DNA from: Venturia oleaginea
Lineage: Eukaryota > Ascomycota > Dothideomycetes > Venturiales > Venturiaceae
Length of the DNA stretch: 64,000 nt
NCBI GenBank assembly: GCA_013176395.1
Contig: JABMLP010000038.1
Span: forward strand, 89,204 to 153,203
Reading direction: 5' to 3'
Shown in pieces: positions 1-10,916 of this stretch. How positions within the stretch are numbered: position 1 is the first letter of the stretch; the number at the start of each line of letters is the position of its first letter. A model generated the notes under the pieces. It had not been told where the DNA came from, made no database searches, and saw only the letters and a program-made list of their open reading frames with translations. Both the position numbers and the translations under genes were made by a program.

Positions 1-106
1 ACACTTGGCCTACTCTACCCTTTGAACCCATCGCACTAATACGACATCTCCTCTTTGAAGAAGAAGTCGGATAATCCGTCTCTCAACCACAACTTGAGAG
101 AAGACA

Positions 107-1776
107 GTGTACACATTTGAGAACACGGTTGTCAATCATTCTCATTGCGACAGCCATCGAGTCCTCTCCACCAATAGAAATCCATTTTCATCAGGAATCA
201 CGTATCGTCTAGATACTCGCAACGCCCAACACAAGCTCACTGCGACAGAAGAGCAAACGCTTGTCCGATATATTCTCGACCTCAATTCGCGAGGATTCGC
301 GCCCCGGCTGTGTGAGGTAGCAGATATGGCGGAGAAACTACTAGGTATACGCGGTGGAGAGCCAGTAAGATACTACAGGAAGACCTCGAGATTATCGGCG
401 CGTGGTTCAAGCTCGTTGCAGATACTAAAGCCAAGTACGGCGTCCATAACGAGCATACGCACAACTTTGACGAGATTGGCTTCCAGATGGGGGTTATTGG
501 GTCAATGAAGGTCGTCACAGCTTCTGAAAGACGTAAACGGCCTAATTTGATCCAGCCAGGCGATCACGAGTGGGTTACAGTTATCCAGAGCATCTGCGCC
601 GCCGGGTATGCGACCCCGCCCTTCATTATCTACAAAGGACGCGTTCACACCTCTGCGTGGTATGAGGAGGCAGATATACCACGGAATTGGAAGCTCTCGG
701 TCTCTGAGAACGGCTGGACAAACAACGCGCTTGGTCTTAAGTGGTTGAAGCATTTTGACGCGCATACAAAGGCGCGTCAAGTAGGGGGGTATAGGCTGCT
801 CATCTTGGACGGCCATGAGAGCCATCTCAACCAGGGTTTCAAGGACTACTGCCTCGAACACAAGATCCTAACGCTCTGAATGCCACCTCATTCATTGAAT
901 ATCCTCCAGCCGCTTGATGTGGTCTGCTTCTCGCCGTTGAAGTGCAAGTACTCTCAACGAGTTCGAGACTTGGCACGCCGACGCGTCTGCCATATCAACA
1001 AAGAAGGCTTCCTCCTGGCCTTCAAAGACGCGTTTTTCGACGTGTTTACAGAAGAGAACTGTCGAAAGGCTTTTGAGATGGTAGAGCTAGTCCCTATCGA
1101 CGCGGAGGTGGTATTGGATCGCCTTGAAGTACGGCTACGTACCCCACCAGCACCCCCACCGCAGGAGACGCCGTGGCAGTCAAAAACTCCAAGCAATACT
1201 CATGAATTTGGATCCCAATCCAAGCTCGTAAGCGAGTCTTTTTCTCGGCCACCAGTTACTGCGCAGGCAGGCTTTTCACAGCTTGTTAAAGGCGCTGAAT
1301 CGATGCTGCACCAGAACGCCCTACTTGTTGCACGAAACCACGAGCTTGAAGAGCAATTGGCAGTAATGACGAAGCGAAAATCGCGCAAATGGAGGTGGAT
1401 CCAGCAAGGTGGTACTACGGAGTATGGGACTGCAGCAGCGCGGGTAGCTGCTGAGGCGTCTGTTGCGCCTCAGGGATCAAAGAAGGCTCGTGGTAGTGGT
1501 GATCAAGAAAAAGCCCGACCAACTGTAAGGCGCTGTGGGAACTGTGGCGGGACCGGGCATAACGCGCGAACGTGCAAAAAAGATACTGAGATATCTTCTG
1601 AATTAGATGCGAGCACAACGTACGTAGGCTCCTTATTTGATAGTGATGAAATTGAGGATGCGAAATATAAGTTCGTTGTGCCAAGCCTTTTTGACCAGCT
1701 CGGTGGTTTGACCAGCTCGCTGGTGGAACACGTTAGTTATAAGAGAATAGATACTCCGGTAGCGGAAGCCATGTAG
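107..1776 (+). pseudogene. pogo/Fot1-like DDE transposase, broken (copy 1)
   Basis: A degenerate transposase of the pogo/Fot1 group (Tc1/mariner superfamily, CENP-B-like). An N-terminal part (about 190-360) resembles a CENP-B/Tc5 helix-turn-helix region (LTATEEQTLVRYILDL). From about 380 the reading frame changes and a stretch normally linking the HTH to the catalytic domain is missing. The DDE core follows (NFDEIGF with the first Asp near 470, LLILDGHESH near 800). A single in-frame TGA at 877-879 replaces the Cys found at this place in the related copies (ITLC-x-PPHSSHLLQPLD). The C-terminal part continues to 1776 and contains a CCHC knuckle (CGNCGGTGHNARTC, near 1530-1580), as usual for fungal pogo proteins. 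I could not find matching terminal inverted repeats, so the element limits are not given. Certainly non-functional as it stands. Confidence 0.85.
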
Positions 1777-2016
1777 TAGCGCAGTTGGCCCGCCAAAACT
1801 CGCACGAAGGAACATCTGATTTATGAGATATTTGTAAACGCTGAAACCTTCTTCATTCATGTCATTTTACACCCCCAATAATATCGATGACACTAATTTG
1901 GCTTACCATTACAAGATCATCGTCAACGACTCACGTGGTATATACTACCAGCTTGTAACAGGAGCATAAGGCTTTCCAGCTGGTTTCTGGGCCTCAGAAC
2001 GGTAAAATAAAAGTCT

Positions 2017-2651
2017 TTGCAGTGTCCACTTCTGAGTCTAACCTTATACAGTTCCTCGGTCTCACAATTACCAACCGCCAGCAAGTCACATACGTCTAAT
2101 TCAAGCTATCTCCGCTACTTTCCAAGCGTTGCAACTCCAAACAAAAAGCGTCTGTATATTGCCCTATACCCCAGCGGAGTTGTTGACAATGATGAAAGGA
2201 GGTTTTTGAATAGTCTCTCCATTAGCTGGTATAAGCTGATGCTCCCAGATATCATTGGGGATTCCTAATTGGACCCAAAGCGGAGAAGAGCGCAGATGCC
2301 CCCGGTATTCGTTATCACGTGAAGAATCACTCGATTAACGGATGGACGTACGAAGAGAACATCGTCAGCGATATCAGAGCAACGTACAACCTACCCGCCC
2401 GTATTGTTGTTGCAAAGGTGGAGAACGAACAACGTCTAATTGAGCTTATTCGCAATATTCCCGTCGTCGATGGGGACCCAAACTGGAGATGTCGTACATG
2501 GGTTGTGCAGGCTCTAGCAGAGATTGCGGACAACGGTAGCTGCGTGGGCTTTTCTGAGCTCGATTGGGGAACTCTTGAGAAGTTTGCAAGGCAATATGTT
2601 GCACAGAAAACTGCTGCAGGGAGAGGTACGCGAAGGCAGAGGATTTATTGA
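2017..2651 (+). CDS. DUF6914-like conserved fungal protein, one intron
   Basis: A probable host gene read as two exons, 2017-2201 and 2249-2651. The 47-bp intron (2202-2248) begins GTTTTT, has a GCTGAT branch-like site and ends CCCAG. Splicing joins ERR to YHWGFLIGPK and keeps the frame; without splicing the frame stops at 2266-2268. The product would be about 195 residues. It carries the pattern I associate with the fungal DUF6914 family: an N-terminal LYIALYPSG strand, YHWGF-IGPK, then a C-terminal NWRCRTWVVQAL block. The biochemical role of this family is unknown. The start is uncertain: the first ATG in frame gives about 45 poorly conserved residues, and a further upstream intron is possible. 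It converges on the phosphotransferase gene that ends at 2740. Confidence is good for a real gene and moderate for the family name. Confidence 0.65.
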
Positions 2652-2739
2652 AACCTAAACCGACTTATGATTTGATCGAAGGGAAGGAGAGCGTGCCTTA
2701 AGGTGAGAATAGTCGCCTCGATTGGGAGCGCAACATAAT

Positions 2740-3621
2740 TCAACACTCACCCCACCATTGGTTGCGAGTTCTTTCCATATTTAGTTCTTCCAGATAAGGG
2801 TGAAGTAGGGAATGGAGAATGCCCTGCCATTCAGTTCTAGTCCTGTTTCCAAACCATGCAGTTGTGAATTCCCAATAGGGAGGATACCACCCCGATGACT
2901 CCCAATCAATAATTCCAACTATCTTGTCCCCAGAAACTAAGATGTTGAATGGGTTTAGATCGCAATGTGTGAAAACTGGGGGTGGCCATTGACCTTCCTG
3001 TTTCGCAATCATGGTTTTGATGTCGTTGGCGTCCTGGCTGCCGACGTGGTCGCCTATCTGTGTTGCTTGAAGATTGTATCTCAGCCATCGATGAAACCCT
3101 TGAATTGTTGTGAACGGCCCAAAGCGTGGGGTCCCATGCGGGAGACGGAAGTCGTACAAAGAGCTACCAATACAACTTTGAACTCCCGTGCCAGGCGGCG
3201 GTTCCAAAGCCCGAAGCTCCTGGACCATGTCTTTTAGTTGCGAGAAAACTTTCCCAAGGGACTCAGCAGAGAGTTTCTTCCAGGCACTTGCTAATTCTTC
3301 GCCTTGGATCCGTTCCATGACAAGGTAAGCTCGTTTTTTGTGGAGAAAGGAGCAGTAAACTTTAGGAACAGGTATCGAGGTGTGTTCTGCGATATACTTC
3401 ATTGTTACGGCTTCCGTTAGGTGTACCGAATATCCTGTTTTGATGATTCTGTATTTCGAAATTGGTACACAAGCGCCATCCCGGTGAAAGAATCTGGCCG
3501 TGGTGTGAAGTGCTAAACGAGCCAAAAAACGTCGGGTATATGTGTTGTTGATCGCGAGGTCTTTGCTTCCTTTGTGCTGGATTTCGTAATTGTTCGCAAG
3601 ATTGAAGTAAGGATCTGCCAT
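2740..3621 (-). CDS. Aminoglycoside phosphotransferase (APH)-fold kinase-like protein
   Basis: About 293 residues from the ATG at 3621; the frame is open further upstream but those residues look non-conserved. The APH/choline-kinase fold is recognised from a Brenner-type catalytic loop THCDLNPFNILV (HxDxxxxN), followed by IIDWESSGWYPPYWE (the DxD/DW metal-binding segment plus the usual GWYP-YWE). An N-lobe hinge-like YLVMERIQGEEL precedes them. Such proteins are common in Pezizomycotina and are usually of unknown substrate; real aminoglycoside resistance should not be assumed. The last codons may be wrong: WWG is followed by GTGAGT and about 50 bases later by TTAAG, so a terminal intron would replace the final Glu-Cys and add a short last exon ending near 2670. 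An intact Tc1 element sits 281 bp upstream of the start. Confidence 0.8.
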   Translation of the reverse strand: MADPYFNLANNYEIQHKGSKDLAINNTYTRRFLARLALHTTARFFHRDGACVPISKYRIIKTGYSVHLTEAVTMKYIAEHTSIPVPKVYCSFLHKKRAYLVMERIQGEELASAWKKLSAESLGKVFSQLKDMVQELRALEPPPGTGVQSCIGSSLYDFRLPHGTPRFGPFTTIQGFHRWLRYNLQATQIGDHVGSQDANDIKTMIAKQEGQWPPPVFTHCDLNPFNILVSGDKIVGIIDWESSGWYPPYWEFTTAWFGNRTRTEWQGILHSLLHPYLEELNMERTRNQWWGEC

Positions 3622-3901
3622 CGCAAGAGCGATAAGAAAGAAACAATCGGTAGTGAGAAAAGGGCGACTTGGAATGCGAGGTGTAAAAATTGTTCTAGTG
3701 TCGTTGTTGCAACGGATGACATGGCCGTAGCTGGTGTGAAAGAGCACTGCACAGGACCAGCAGGCTCACGCAAAAGGGAGGACCGCGGAGGCTCGAGAAC
3801 GGGCGGGACGATACGGTCTATCGTACGCTGCTGATAGCTCGTGGTAGGCAGATTCATGCGGTGCTTGAGAGTTGAGTGACGAAGATGAAAGGTTGAGATT
3901 A

Positions 3902-5244
3902 CAGTACTAGGGCAAAAGTTTCCGTACAATTAAGCGAAAACGCGAAATCTACACCTCTCATTTTTTAACACATTATCTTTGCACTACCATTATGCCACCT
4001 CAACGAAAGCCATTGACTCCTATAAACCCGCAGAGGCTTCCTAATCATCGTCTTACTCCATATCAACGCGGCAAAATTGATGCGCAGCGTGAAGCCGGGC
4101 TCAGTTTAGGCGCAATTGCGGCGCTACAAAAACTACCGCGTTCCACCATCCAATACAGCCTTGAAAAGGCCCCATTACGCCAGAACGGCGAATCCCTACC
4201 TTCCAGCGGCCGGCCACGCTCGTATACAGACCGAGATGAACGATCTCTGTTACGCTTTATACATACGCAGCCTAAGTTAACGTACGAGGAGGTCAAAAGA
4301 CAGGCTTGCATCGATTTTTCGAAGGATACCATCAGGAGGATATTGAAAGAGTACGGAATCGCAAATTGGAGGTCTGCAAGGCGCCCTTTCCTCACACAGG
4401 TACATGCTGACGCCAGGAAGCTCTGGGCAGAGCAGCACATGTCGTGGAAAGCTGAAGATTGGGCGAAGATTATATGGTCTGACGAGTGCTCAGTTGAGCG
4501 AGGGACCGGCAAGGCAAGAACATGGTGTTTTCGCACACCAGGACAAAAATGGGAGACCTCAATGATTGATACCTATAAGAAGGGTAAAGGAGTGTCTATC
4601 ATGATTTGGGCATGCTTCTCTGGCCAAGTAGGGCGCTCTGAATTGTACATTCTTAAGCGTGACCTAGAGAGCAAGCGTCAAGGCTACTCTACGAACTCGT
4701 ATATCAAGTTACTCGACGAAATGTTACCTACAGTATACGAACCGGGCCTTAAATTTATGCAGGATAACGCGCCTATCCACAAAGCCAAAAAGACTACAGT
4801 CTGGTTTAAGGAAAACCTCATTCCACTACAAGATGCGCCGCCCTACAGTCGTGATATGAACCCGATTGAAAACCTCTGGCGGAGGCTCAAGGAATTGGTC
4901 TACAAAGTGGAACCTATGATTGAATACGTTACTGGCGGTGTAGACAATATACGAGAGGTTCTAGGAGAAGCACTTATTAAGGCCTGGCGGCTTATTGAAC
5001 AACATTATTTTGATGCTGTACTTGAGTCAATGCCAAGGAGGGTTGAGGCATTACTGGCGGCAGATGGTTGGCACACAAAATACTAAATAGCTCACTGAAT
5101 GGCTCATTTTGTAGCCCTGGTATTACTGTACATTATACGAGAATATGAGCGAAAATGATCGCGTTGAAAGCGCGATAATGTAATTACAAGAATCACCATT
5201 TTTTGAGCGATCTCGGCTGTACGGAAACTTGTGCGACCCTACTG
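3902..5244 (+). mobile_element. Intact Tc1/mariner element with TIRs and TA duplication
   Basis: A complete 1343-bp DNA transposon. The left end reads CAGTACTAGGGCAAAAGTTT and the right end, on the other strand, CAGTAGGGTCGCACAAGTTT; both continue TCCGTACA, giving imperfect TIRs of roughly 27 bp. TA dinucleotides at 3900-3901 and 5245-5246 are the expected target duplication. It contains one long transposase ORF and little else. Insertion was in the intergenic region upstream of the APH gene. Intact coding sequence and matching ends suggest recent activity. Confidence 0.93.
3992..5086 (+). CDS. Tc1 family transposase, DD34E, intact
   Basis: A 364-residue uninterrupted transposase. The N-terminal 120 residues hold paired helix-turn-helix DNA-binding motifs (LTPYQRGKIDAQREAGLSLG, then SIQY-type recognition helix and DTIRRILKEYGI). 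The catalytic domain shows IIWSDECSVE (first Asp), FMQDNAPIHKAKKT (second Asp) and SRDMNPIENLWRRLK (Glu). Thirty-four residues separate the second Asp and the Glu, the DD34E spacing of the Tc1 family. It should cut and paste its own element at TA sites. The ATG at 3992 is about 90 bp inside the left end and is the first in frame. No damage is visible. Confidence 0.95.
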   Translation: MPPQRKPLTPINPQRLPNHRLTPYQRGKIDAQREAGLSLGAIAALQKLPRSTIQYSLEKAPLRQNGESLPSSGRPRSYTDRDERSLLRFIHTQPKLTYEEVKRQACIDFSKDTIRRILKEYGIANWRSARRPFLTQVHADARKLWAEQHMSWKAEDWAKIIWSDECSVERGTGKARTWCFRTPGQKWETSMIDTYKKGKGVSIMIWACFSGQVGRSELYILKRDLESKRQGYSTNSYIKLLDEMLPTVYEPGLKFMQDNAPIHKAKKTTVWFKENLIPLQDAPPYSRDMNPIENLWRRLKELVYKVEPMIEYVTGGVDNIREVLGEALIKAWRLIEQHYFDAVLESMPRRVEALLAADGWHTKY

Positions 5245-5411
5245 TAGGTGCTCTCTAAGGAGCCGCCCAGGCCTGCTAAAGAGCCCACCAGCCCTTTTAA
5301 ACGTGTCCTGTTAAAGTTGTTCCACTCCGTGCTGCGATCCACAAGTTTGAGGCATAAAACCTACACACGTCGCTGAATACTAACAGTATACACTTGCTCT
5401 TTTCTAGATGT

Positions 5412-6530
5412 CTATATAACCAGTGAGTCCTTCCGCTCTGCGTGCGTCTTTGGCGAGGACAAGCTGTAGCTTGCGAATTCGAAGTTGATTGACAGCGGAG
5501 AAATCTTCAAGCGTTGTGCCGCGTTCGCCAGCGTGCACCTGGAAGAGATTTTCCCCATACAAGATGTTAGTGCATCCTCCCTAGCTTGTTTGCACACCAA
5601 TACGATGCTCTTATCCTGCTTCTTTTCCCAACCCAAATTCCAGCCCATGTGGTTCAATTTCACGAGTACGGATCCATTTACACTTAATTCCTCCAGATCC
5701 TTAGCCTTGTAGGTGAGTGGATGATTTGTTGCACTTCGTTGTTGAACCGCATCAACAAATGACAGGAGTACGGATTTGTGCCGCCAAACACCATTGACAT
5801 CGATGACAGAATCGCATTTGATGCGGTATCGGAAGATTTGGTGCCGTAACTCGAAGGGATGATTGATACCCTACCATAGGGAACTGGATTTTGTCCGCTT
5901 TGGAAATTCCTTGACGAGATCTTGTACGAGGGCGTTGACATGTTCGGGAAGACCCTTCGATAGTCCGTTCATCCTAATGCACACCCTTGTCCATGTTTGC
6001 GATGGCAAGCCTGAAACAATCAAGATGGGCTGTTTTGGAAAACGGTAGGTCGGCATTCGTGTCTGTTTCCATGGGTTTTTGCGTAGAGCGAAGGCCATCA
6101 CGACTGACGATCGCAGGTCCCTCTTCTGACACAGCATCTAGACCAATACAATTAGCTCCAGGGAAAGAATAGCGGGCTCAGCAATCATACCTTCTTCCAA
6201 AACGGTCGATGGATTTTGAGACTCAACTTTGTTGGAGACTTCATGAGCAACACGTGCTGCTGCAGGCGATTTGCTACCACTGGCGGAAATTTCCCGGTCC
6301 TCTCTCGCTTTCTTTGCGAATCGTCCGCCCAGGCCTCGTGGGGTCGAAGTAGGTTTTCGCTTCATCTTTGATGCTGTCGCAAGCCGAATTGAGGCTGTTT
6401 GGTGTTCTTTCAGCCGCGTGGCAGAGAGAAAATTGAAGGTATGTGAGACTTTGTGGAGTTGCTTCTCAAGTTTATGGGCTGGAAGACAATGTTGATGGTA
6501 TAGAAGAAAGTGAGTGCTCGATCGGTATTG
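5412..6530 (-). pseudogene. Unidentified gene, interrupted by TAG stops
   Basis: One minus-strand frame stays open from about 6530 down to 5412 except for TAG codons at 6138-6140 and 5871-5873. It would encode more than 350 residues. A basic segment after the Met at 6365 (MKRKPTSTPRGLGGRFAKKA) looks like a nuclear or nucleic-acid-binding sequence, and the C-terminal part (residues near 5412-5663) has a mixed alpha/beta look. I do not recognise the family. Continuity of the frame across the stops argues for a recently disabled gene rather than chance ORFs. It may be the 3' part of the same gene as the coiled-coil region at 6664-6939. Confidence 0.4.
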
Positions 6531-6663
6531 GTGCTACAATTGTTGGCTACTAAATTTCCAGCTGTTCTTGAGGCTTTTGTGCCAGGAATTGTGGAGGTGG
6601 TGGCATCTGGGTGTGGATGGAATGCTGAATAGCAGACTGGTATGTTTCCTGCTGATTCTGTCC

Positions 6664-6939
6664 CTAGAATCGAGACATCCAGAGATTGTGTTCCTGCTCC
6701 TTGAACTACTGAGTGTGCAATCCGAAGAAGCGATGGTACTCGCTGTTCTCCGAACGCAAAATGGCGTTTGCTCTGAAGAGCGAGTCGCAACTGCGCTCGG
6801 ATGCGGTGAGCTTGCGGCTAAGCTCGCTATACTTGCCGCAGTAAGGAATCCGGTACTGCCGGAAGTCGCATCGCTGGCAGAGCTGGGAGGGTTTGGGACC
6901 GGCTTGGAGTTTGGCGATCTTGTCGCCGATATCCAACAC
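6664..6939 (-). pseudogene. Coiled-coil protein fragment, interrupted by TAG stops
   Basis: A minus-strand frame starting VLDIGDKIAKLQAGPK, followed by a Cys pair (CQRCDFRQYRIPYC) and a heptad-like helix (KYSELSRKLTASERSCDSLF). It meets TAG at 6706-6708, continues open and meets another TAG at 6664-6666, then becomes Gln/Pro rich. I do not recognise the protein. Position, strand and style suggest that it is the 5' part of the broken gene at 5412-6530. A promoter was not identified. Confidence 0.35.
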
Positions 6940-7017
6940 CTTGTATTGTGCTTACTAAGTGATTGCGGTCATTTTTTCAAAAGTTTCGTTGAAAATATAA
7001 GGAGCCAAGAGGGATAG

Positions 7018-7325
7018 CACAGGCCGTTTACTCTGTTACTAGCCAATCGAACGCCTTCATTCGGGGGTAGGTTATTTCAAAAGATTCGATTGATGACATT
7101 ATTCGGTTCGCCCTCTGCCGTCAAACAGAATGGTGATTGGTTGCTCGCCATGCTACTAGGAAGGCGCTGATTTTCCCATCTGAATACGGGATGACCTCTT
7201 CGATATGGACCGTTGATATCGAAACACTGCCGCACGCATTTGGATAAATCTCAGGGCGGGGAATCTTTTGTACATATTCTGTCCGCAAGCCTGGTTCAAT
7301 CCGACCCGATTGCGCCTTGCTATAT
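7018..7325. other. No recognised gene; flank of the CACTA element
   Basis: I see no clear feature here. A short minus-strand frame (about 7145-7320) stays open for about 58 codons (with PRPEIYPNACGSVSIS) up to the CACTA terminus and could be the remnant of a host exon, but it cannot be assigned. It does not look like the missing downstream half of the ABC transporter, which would be expected here if the CACTA element had simply inserted into that gene. Confidence 0.4.
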
Positions 7326-7336
7326 CACTACGGTCA
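7326..7336 (+). repeat. Left TIR of CACTA element
   Basis: CACTACGGTCA, identical to the inverted sequence at 12478-12488 and to the right-arm terminus at 22983-22993. It marks the distal end of the left CACTA copy. Confidence 0.85.
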
Positions 7337-7586
7337 TAGAATTATGTAGATTACAACGATTTTAGGTGTATTTTACATCTAGATTCCCGTGGCCGATTTC
7401 ACCCTTTTTTGGTGTAATTTACAATGGAATCTCCGTTTTTTGGTGTACGTATCTTGTTACAATGCACTAGAAAATCCCGTAGATTACAATCCGTTCAAAA
7501 AGCAATATATTCTCGTGATCTCGGCGAGATTGCCGTGTCACTCATCACCACTAAATATAGTGTAATATAGCTAATATACAGTGATT

Positions 7587-10500
7587 TTAAGGCTCCAAAC
7601 CATGCATTCTAACATAGTTCAAAGCCCCTACAATAAGCCGTGACTTGCGCGTGCGATGGCCCTCATCTTTTTCTTCTAGAACCCCAATTAGGCAGTAGAT
7701 ACCTTCCACCTCAATGATCTCCTTTCTACCATTCTCGTGAGCCACAGTAATCTGGTGTACGTAGTCATCCAATTGAGGGTTCTTCCACCGTGTAATGAGC
7801 GCATATTGACGAGATCTGACCATGAAAAATGTTGATATTGAGCCGAAATTGCAGCGTGGATTGGCTGCAGTGCGGTAGCAGACATAGTGGTCCCTGCGAT
7901 TGAGGTCAGTGACGTATTGTGACGAGATTGAGCCAATTGAGACGTCTTTTGAGAGTTTGCAGCGCTTGTAGTAGATTATACGATACCTCGCGATCCTTGG
8001 CGTTATGGAGTTGACGATTTTGGCCAGATCTGAACGCATTCTACGGCTTAGATAGTGATATCTTTTGAATACGACATCTCCATCGACGTCATCGATCTCG
8101 TCGCTCAATGGCCGCCGCTGGCCACTGACTCGAGGGTATGGCGTAGGATCCTCGATATCGGGGTGTAGTCGATTACCATCGGTGGTCTCAAGTAACATTA
8201 TATGGTTGAGCTGTTCTACTCGTAATAGACCGTTACCAATCGACTTATCGATTTGTGACTTGCTTGTACCGTGACTCTTTGCCGCAAAACAGTATCTTTC
8301 GAGTGGATATGACCAATAGTAACGGCAAGGGCCGTTTTTTCTGATGATATCGGGTAGATGTAGAAGCCAGTGATGGTTGATTGAGCAAGCCATTAACCTC
8401 TCCGGTACGTTACCGTAGTAGATTCGCTGATATTGGCTCACAAATCTGTATACAAACATCTCGAGATCGTTGAGTTGTTCAGGTGTAACAGATTCTGCAG
8501 TAGCAATATACCAGATCTCGTATAAATCGCAAAGATTTGAGTATGCAGGGCCATATAGATGACCGTGTAGAAGCGATATCCCATAGGTCTCAAGAAAGTC
8601 CTGCCATTCAGCCGATTTGAAGCCACGAATATGGTCGAATTTCCCTGGCATCCAGCACATTTTGGTGGGCATTGTAGTACGAGATTGACGTAGAGTCTTC
8701 GAGACGATATTCGCTACCGATGAGTTGAAAAGATAGTCACTACCTGGTGTATAGGTATCGTGATCTTTCTTATATGTATTGATCCGAGTACCGTTCCAGG
8801 TTTTCCAGAGAGTCTTCATGATAATGAGTGGAATATAATGCATAAGATCCATAGGGAAGCTATCAGGGAAGTGGAGGGTATCTAGTTCTAAGAGGATGCT
8901 TTTTCGTACAACTCCTAGGTTTGTTAGTCAATGCTGATTAATTGAATTGGTATGAGTAGATCTCCACGCCAAGGCGTCAAAATAGTCATGAAATAAGGCT
9001 TTTTGTTAGTAAAACGGCTTAATAATCATACTATCTCGTAGAAGTATGCTGAGGGTGATTCTAACTGGTCCGGTACTTACCAACAAGATCTGCCCAACCC
9101 TTACCAAGCAACAATGTATCCTCAATCTCTTGACGTAAGGCTTCTCTACAATGTAGATTACCCTTTAATTGATGCTCTGTATGAGGAACATAATAAGTCT
9201 TTTGCCCTGGCGACCATTTGGCTCGAATATAGCAGAATCTACAAGGACTCATTGCATTACCGGGGTGCTTCATTCCGCAGAGCTCAGATACTGCAGGGCC
9301 ATCACCTATATGGTAGGTTAGTTAGCTAAAAAAAAGTATCTAGACTATTGAATGAAGTTGAAATAAATATTATTATAGATGTCTCCGGTAACCGAATGAC
9401 CATATATTGAAATAGAGAGGGACTTACCACAAACCAACACCACATTCGCTCGCATCGTGAACTCTCTACCACGGTATTTATTGTGTGCCTTGACCCCAGT
9501 TTTGAGAAGTTTGAGCTCGTCAACGAGAGGCCTTAGATAGCTGTCAATATCCTCATGTTTGTTGGGCCCTGGAATGACGAGAGAGAGTAATATATTACCC
9601 TTCTTATAGCGAATCGATGGTGGTAGATTATAGTTGACGAGGATGACTGGGCTGACCGAGTGATTGCCCGATTTGATAGCTTGAACGCCATCATAATGTA
9701 GTGCAAAAGCGATGTCAGTTGGTCGCTTGAAATAGCCTTCTTTTCTGAGATCTCGGTACCTTTCGCCGGACCACCAGTCATCATAGACTAATGGTAACTG
9801 GTCAATAGGGTTGATCCAGTACTTTTGGTGGTGTTTTTGGAGGGTCTCTGCTCGTATAGCCGATTGGAATTGATACCTGAGGCGAGGTATAAGAGGGATA
9901 TATAGGAAGGTTTTTCGTGCACGGCGAGTGCTATAGTAATAACGAGGTTCGTTACAACTACTGCAACCCTCTAGATTAGCGTAATCGCCAGTGTATGCAA
10001 TACAACTCTTGATACAGCAGTCAAAGGTTCTACCCTCGAGCCTCGTCAGTGCCGTAAGAACATCGCCGCGGCGGCGTAGATCTGGCAACTGTGTAGACCA
10101 CCCATTCTCGACGATATAGCGTAGCATATTGTATTGTTCTCAGCTGACATGGTAACCAACCCATTCAGAGAGTTGTAGATACCGTAATTGGGCGTCGGAG
10201 AGTTGACGTACTTAAAGAAAGTTAGCTTTATGTTAACTTGGGGACCTCCAGCGTAAATGAAAGGCCAATTCTGCTAAGAGGACGTTACAGGGATTAAAAT
10301 TAGTGTAGAATGAGGTTATATCGTCCTCGAAAAGAATTGAAGTTGCTCAATCGCTGAAGGTTCCTATTTATCTCAAAGTTAACTTTAACTTACTTCGCTC
10401 AAAGTCGATTCCATCACCAACATCGATATCAGAATCGTAATCTAGTGGCTCATTCTGCTCATTCTGAGGGCTTGGCGGGGTGTGAGACTCATCATCGACT

Positions 10501-10667
10501 ATCTCGTCATCGGTCTCGATGCCGGCGGGCTCATCTGCAGCGTTATAGGTAGGAAGATTGAGGTTTTGACGTCGTATCCAAGCCTCACGATGTCTTGTAC
10601 GAGTCCGGATAGAACATCGATGTATAGATTCGCCGAGATCTCGTTCAAAAAAGCAGAATACAGCCAT
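7587..10667 (-). pseudogene. CACTA (Tnp2-like) transposase, four exons, one in-frame TGA
   Basis: Exons by my reading are 10667-10394, 10210-9428, 9305-9081 and 8914-7587. The three introns all start GTAAGT and end TAAG, ATAG and CTAG. The total is 2610 nt, exactly 870 codons, which supports the model. Tnp2 hallmarks are FDCCIKSCIAYTGDY with CSSCNEPRYY (Cys-rich N-terminal part), YDDWWSGERYRDL, then VLVCGDGPAVSELCGMKHPG spanning the second intron with SPCRFC. These are followed by DSFPMDLMHY after the third intron and LHLPDIIRKNGPCRYYWSYP with LERYC in the C-terminal DUF4218-like part. One TGA at 10140-10142 lies between YHVS and EQYNMLRYIV in exon 2. Unless read through or spliced around, it inactivates the gene. 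The same TGA is present in the right-arm copy. Confidence 0.85.
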
Positions 10668-10916
10668 TTTTGGTATGCCAGCGAGAGTGATGTGTTCGAG
10701 TCACAATAGAGGTGTGAGATTCTGAGGCTACCGGCCGCAGAATCCACCTCCGGATTGACTCGAGACGTTTGAAACGGCTACTGATTCGGACATATCGTTA
10801 TTGTTGGTGTATGAAACGGTCTAGATGTCATGCTAAGGTGGGGTTGAGGTGTATAATAGGAGAATCTAGCTGTAGATAATTCTACCTTCACGATTAAAAC
10901 CTTTCAAAGACTTATA
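10668..10916. promoter_or_regulatory. Divergent intergenic region of the CACTA element
   Basis: 249 bp between the start codons of the minus-strand transposase and the plus-strand ORF2. Both genes must be driven from this interval if they have their own promoters. I see no clean TATA box; a CTATTATAC-like AT-rich stretch lies near 10851-10870 on the ORF2 side (reading TATAATAGG). The role is inferred from the layout only. Confidence 0.45.
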
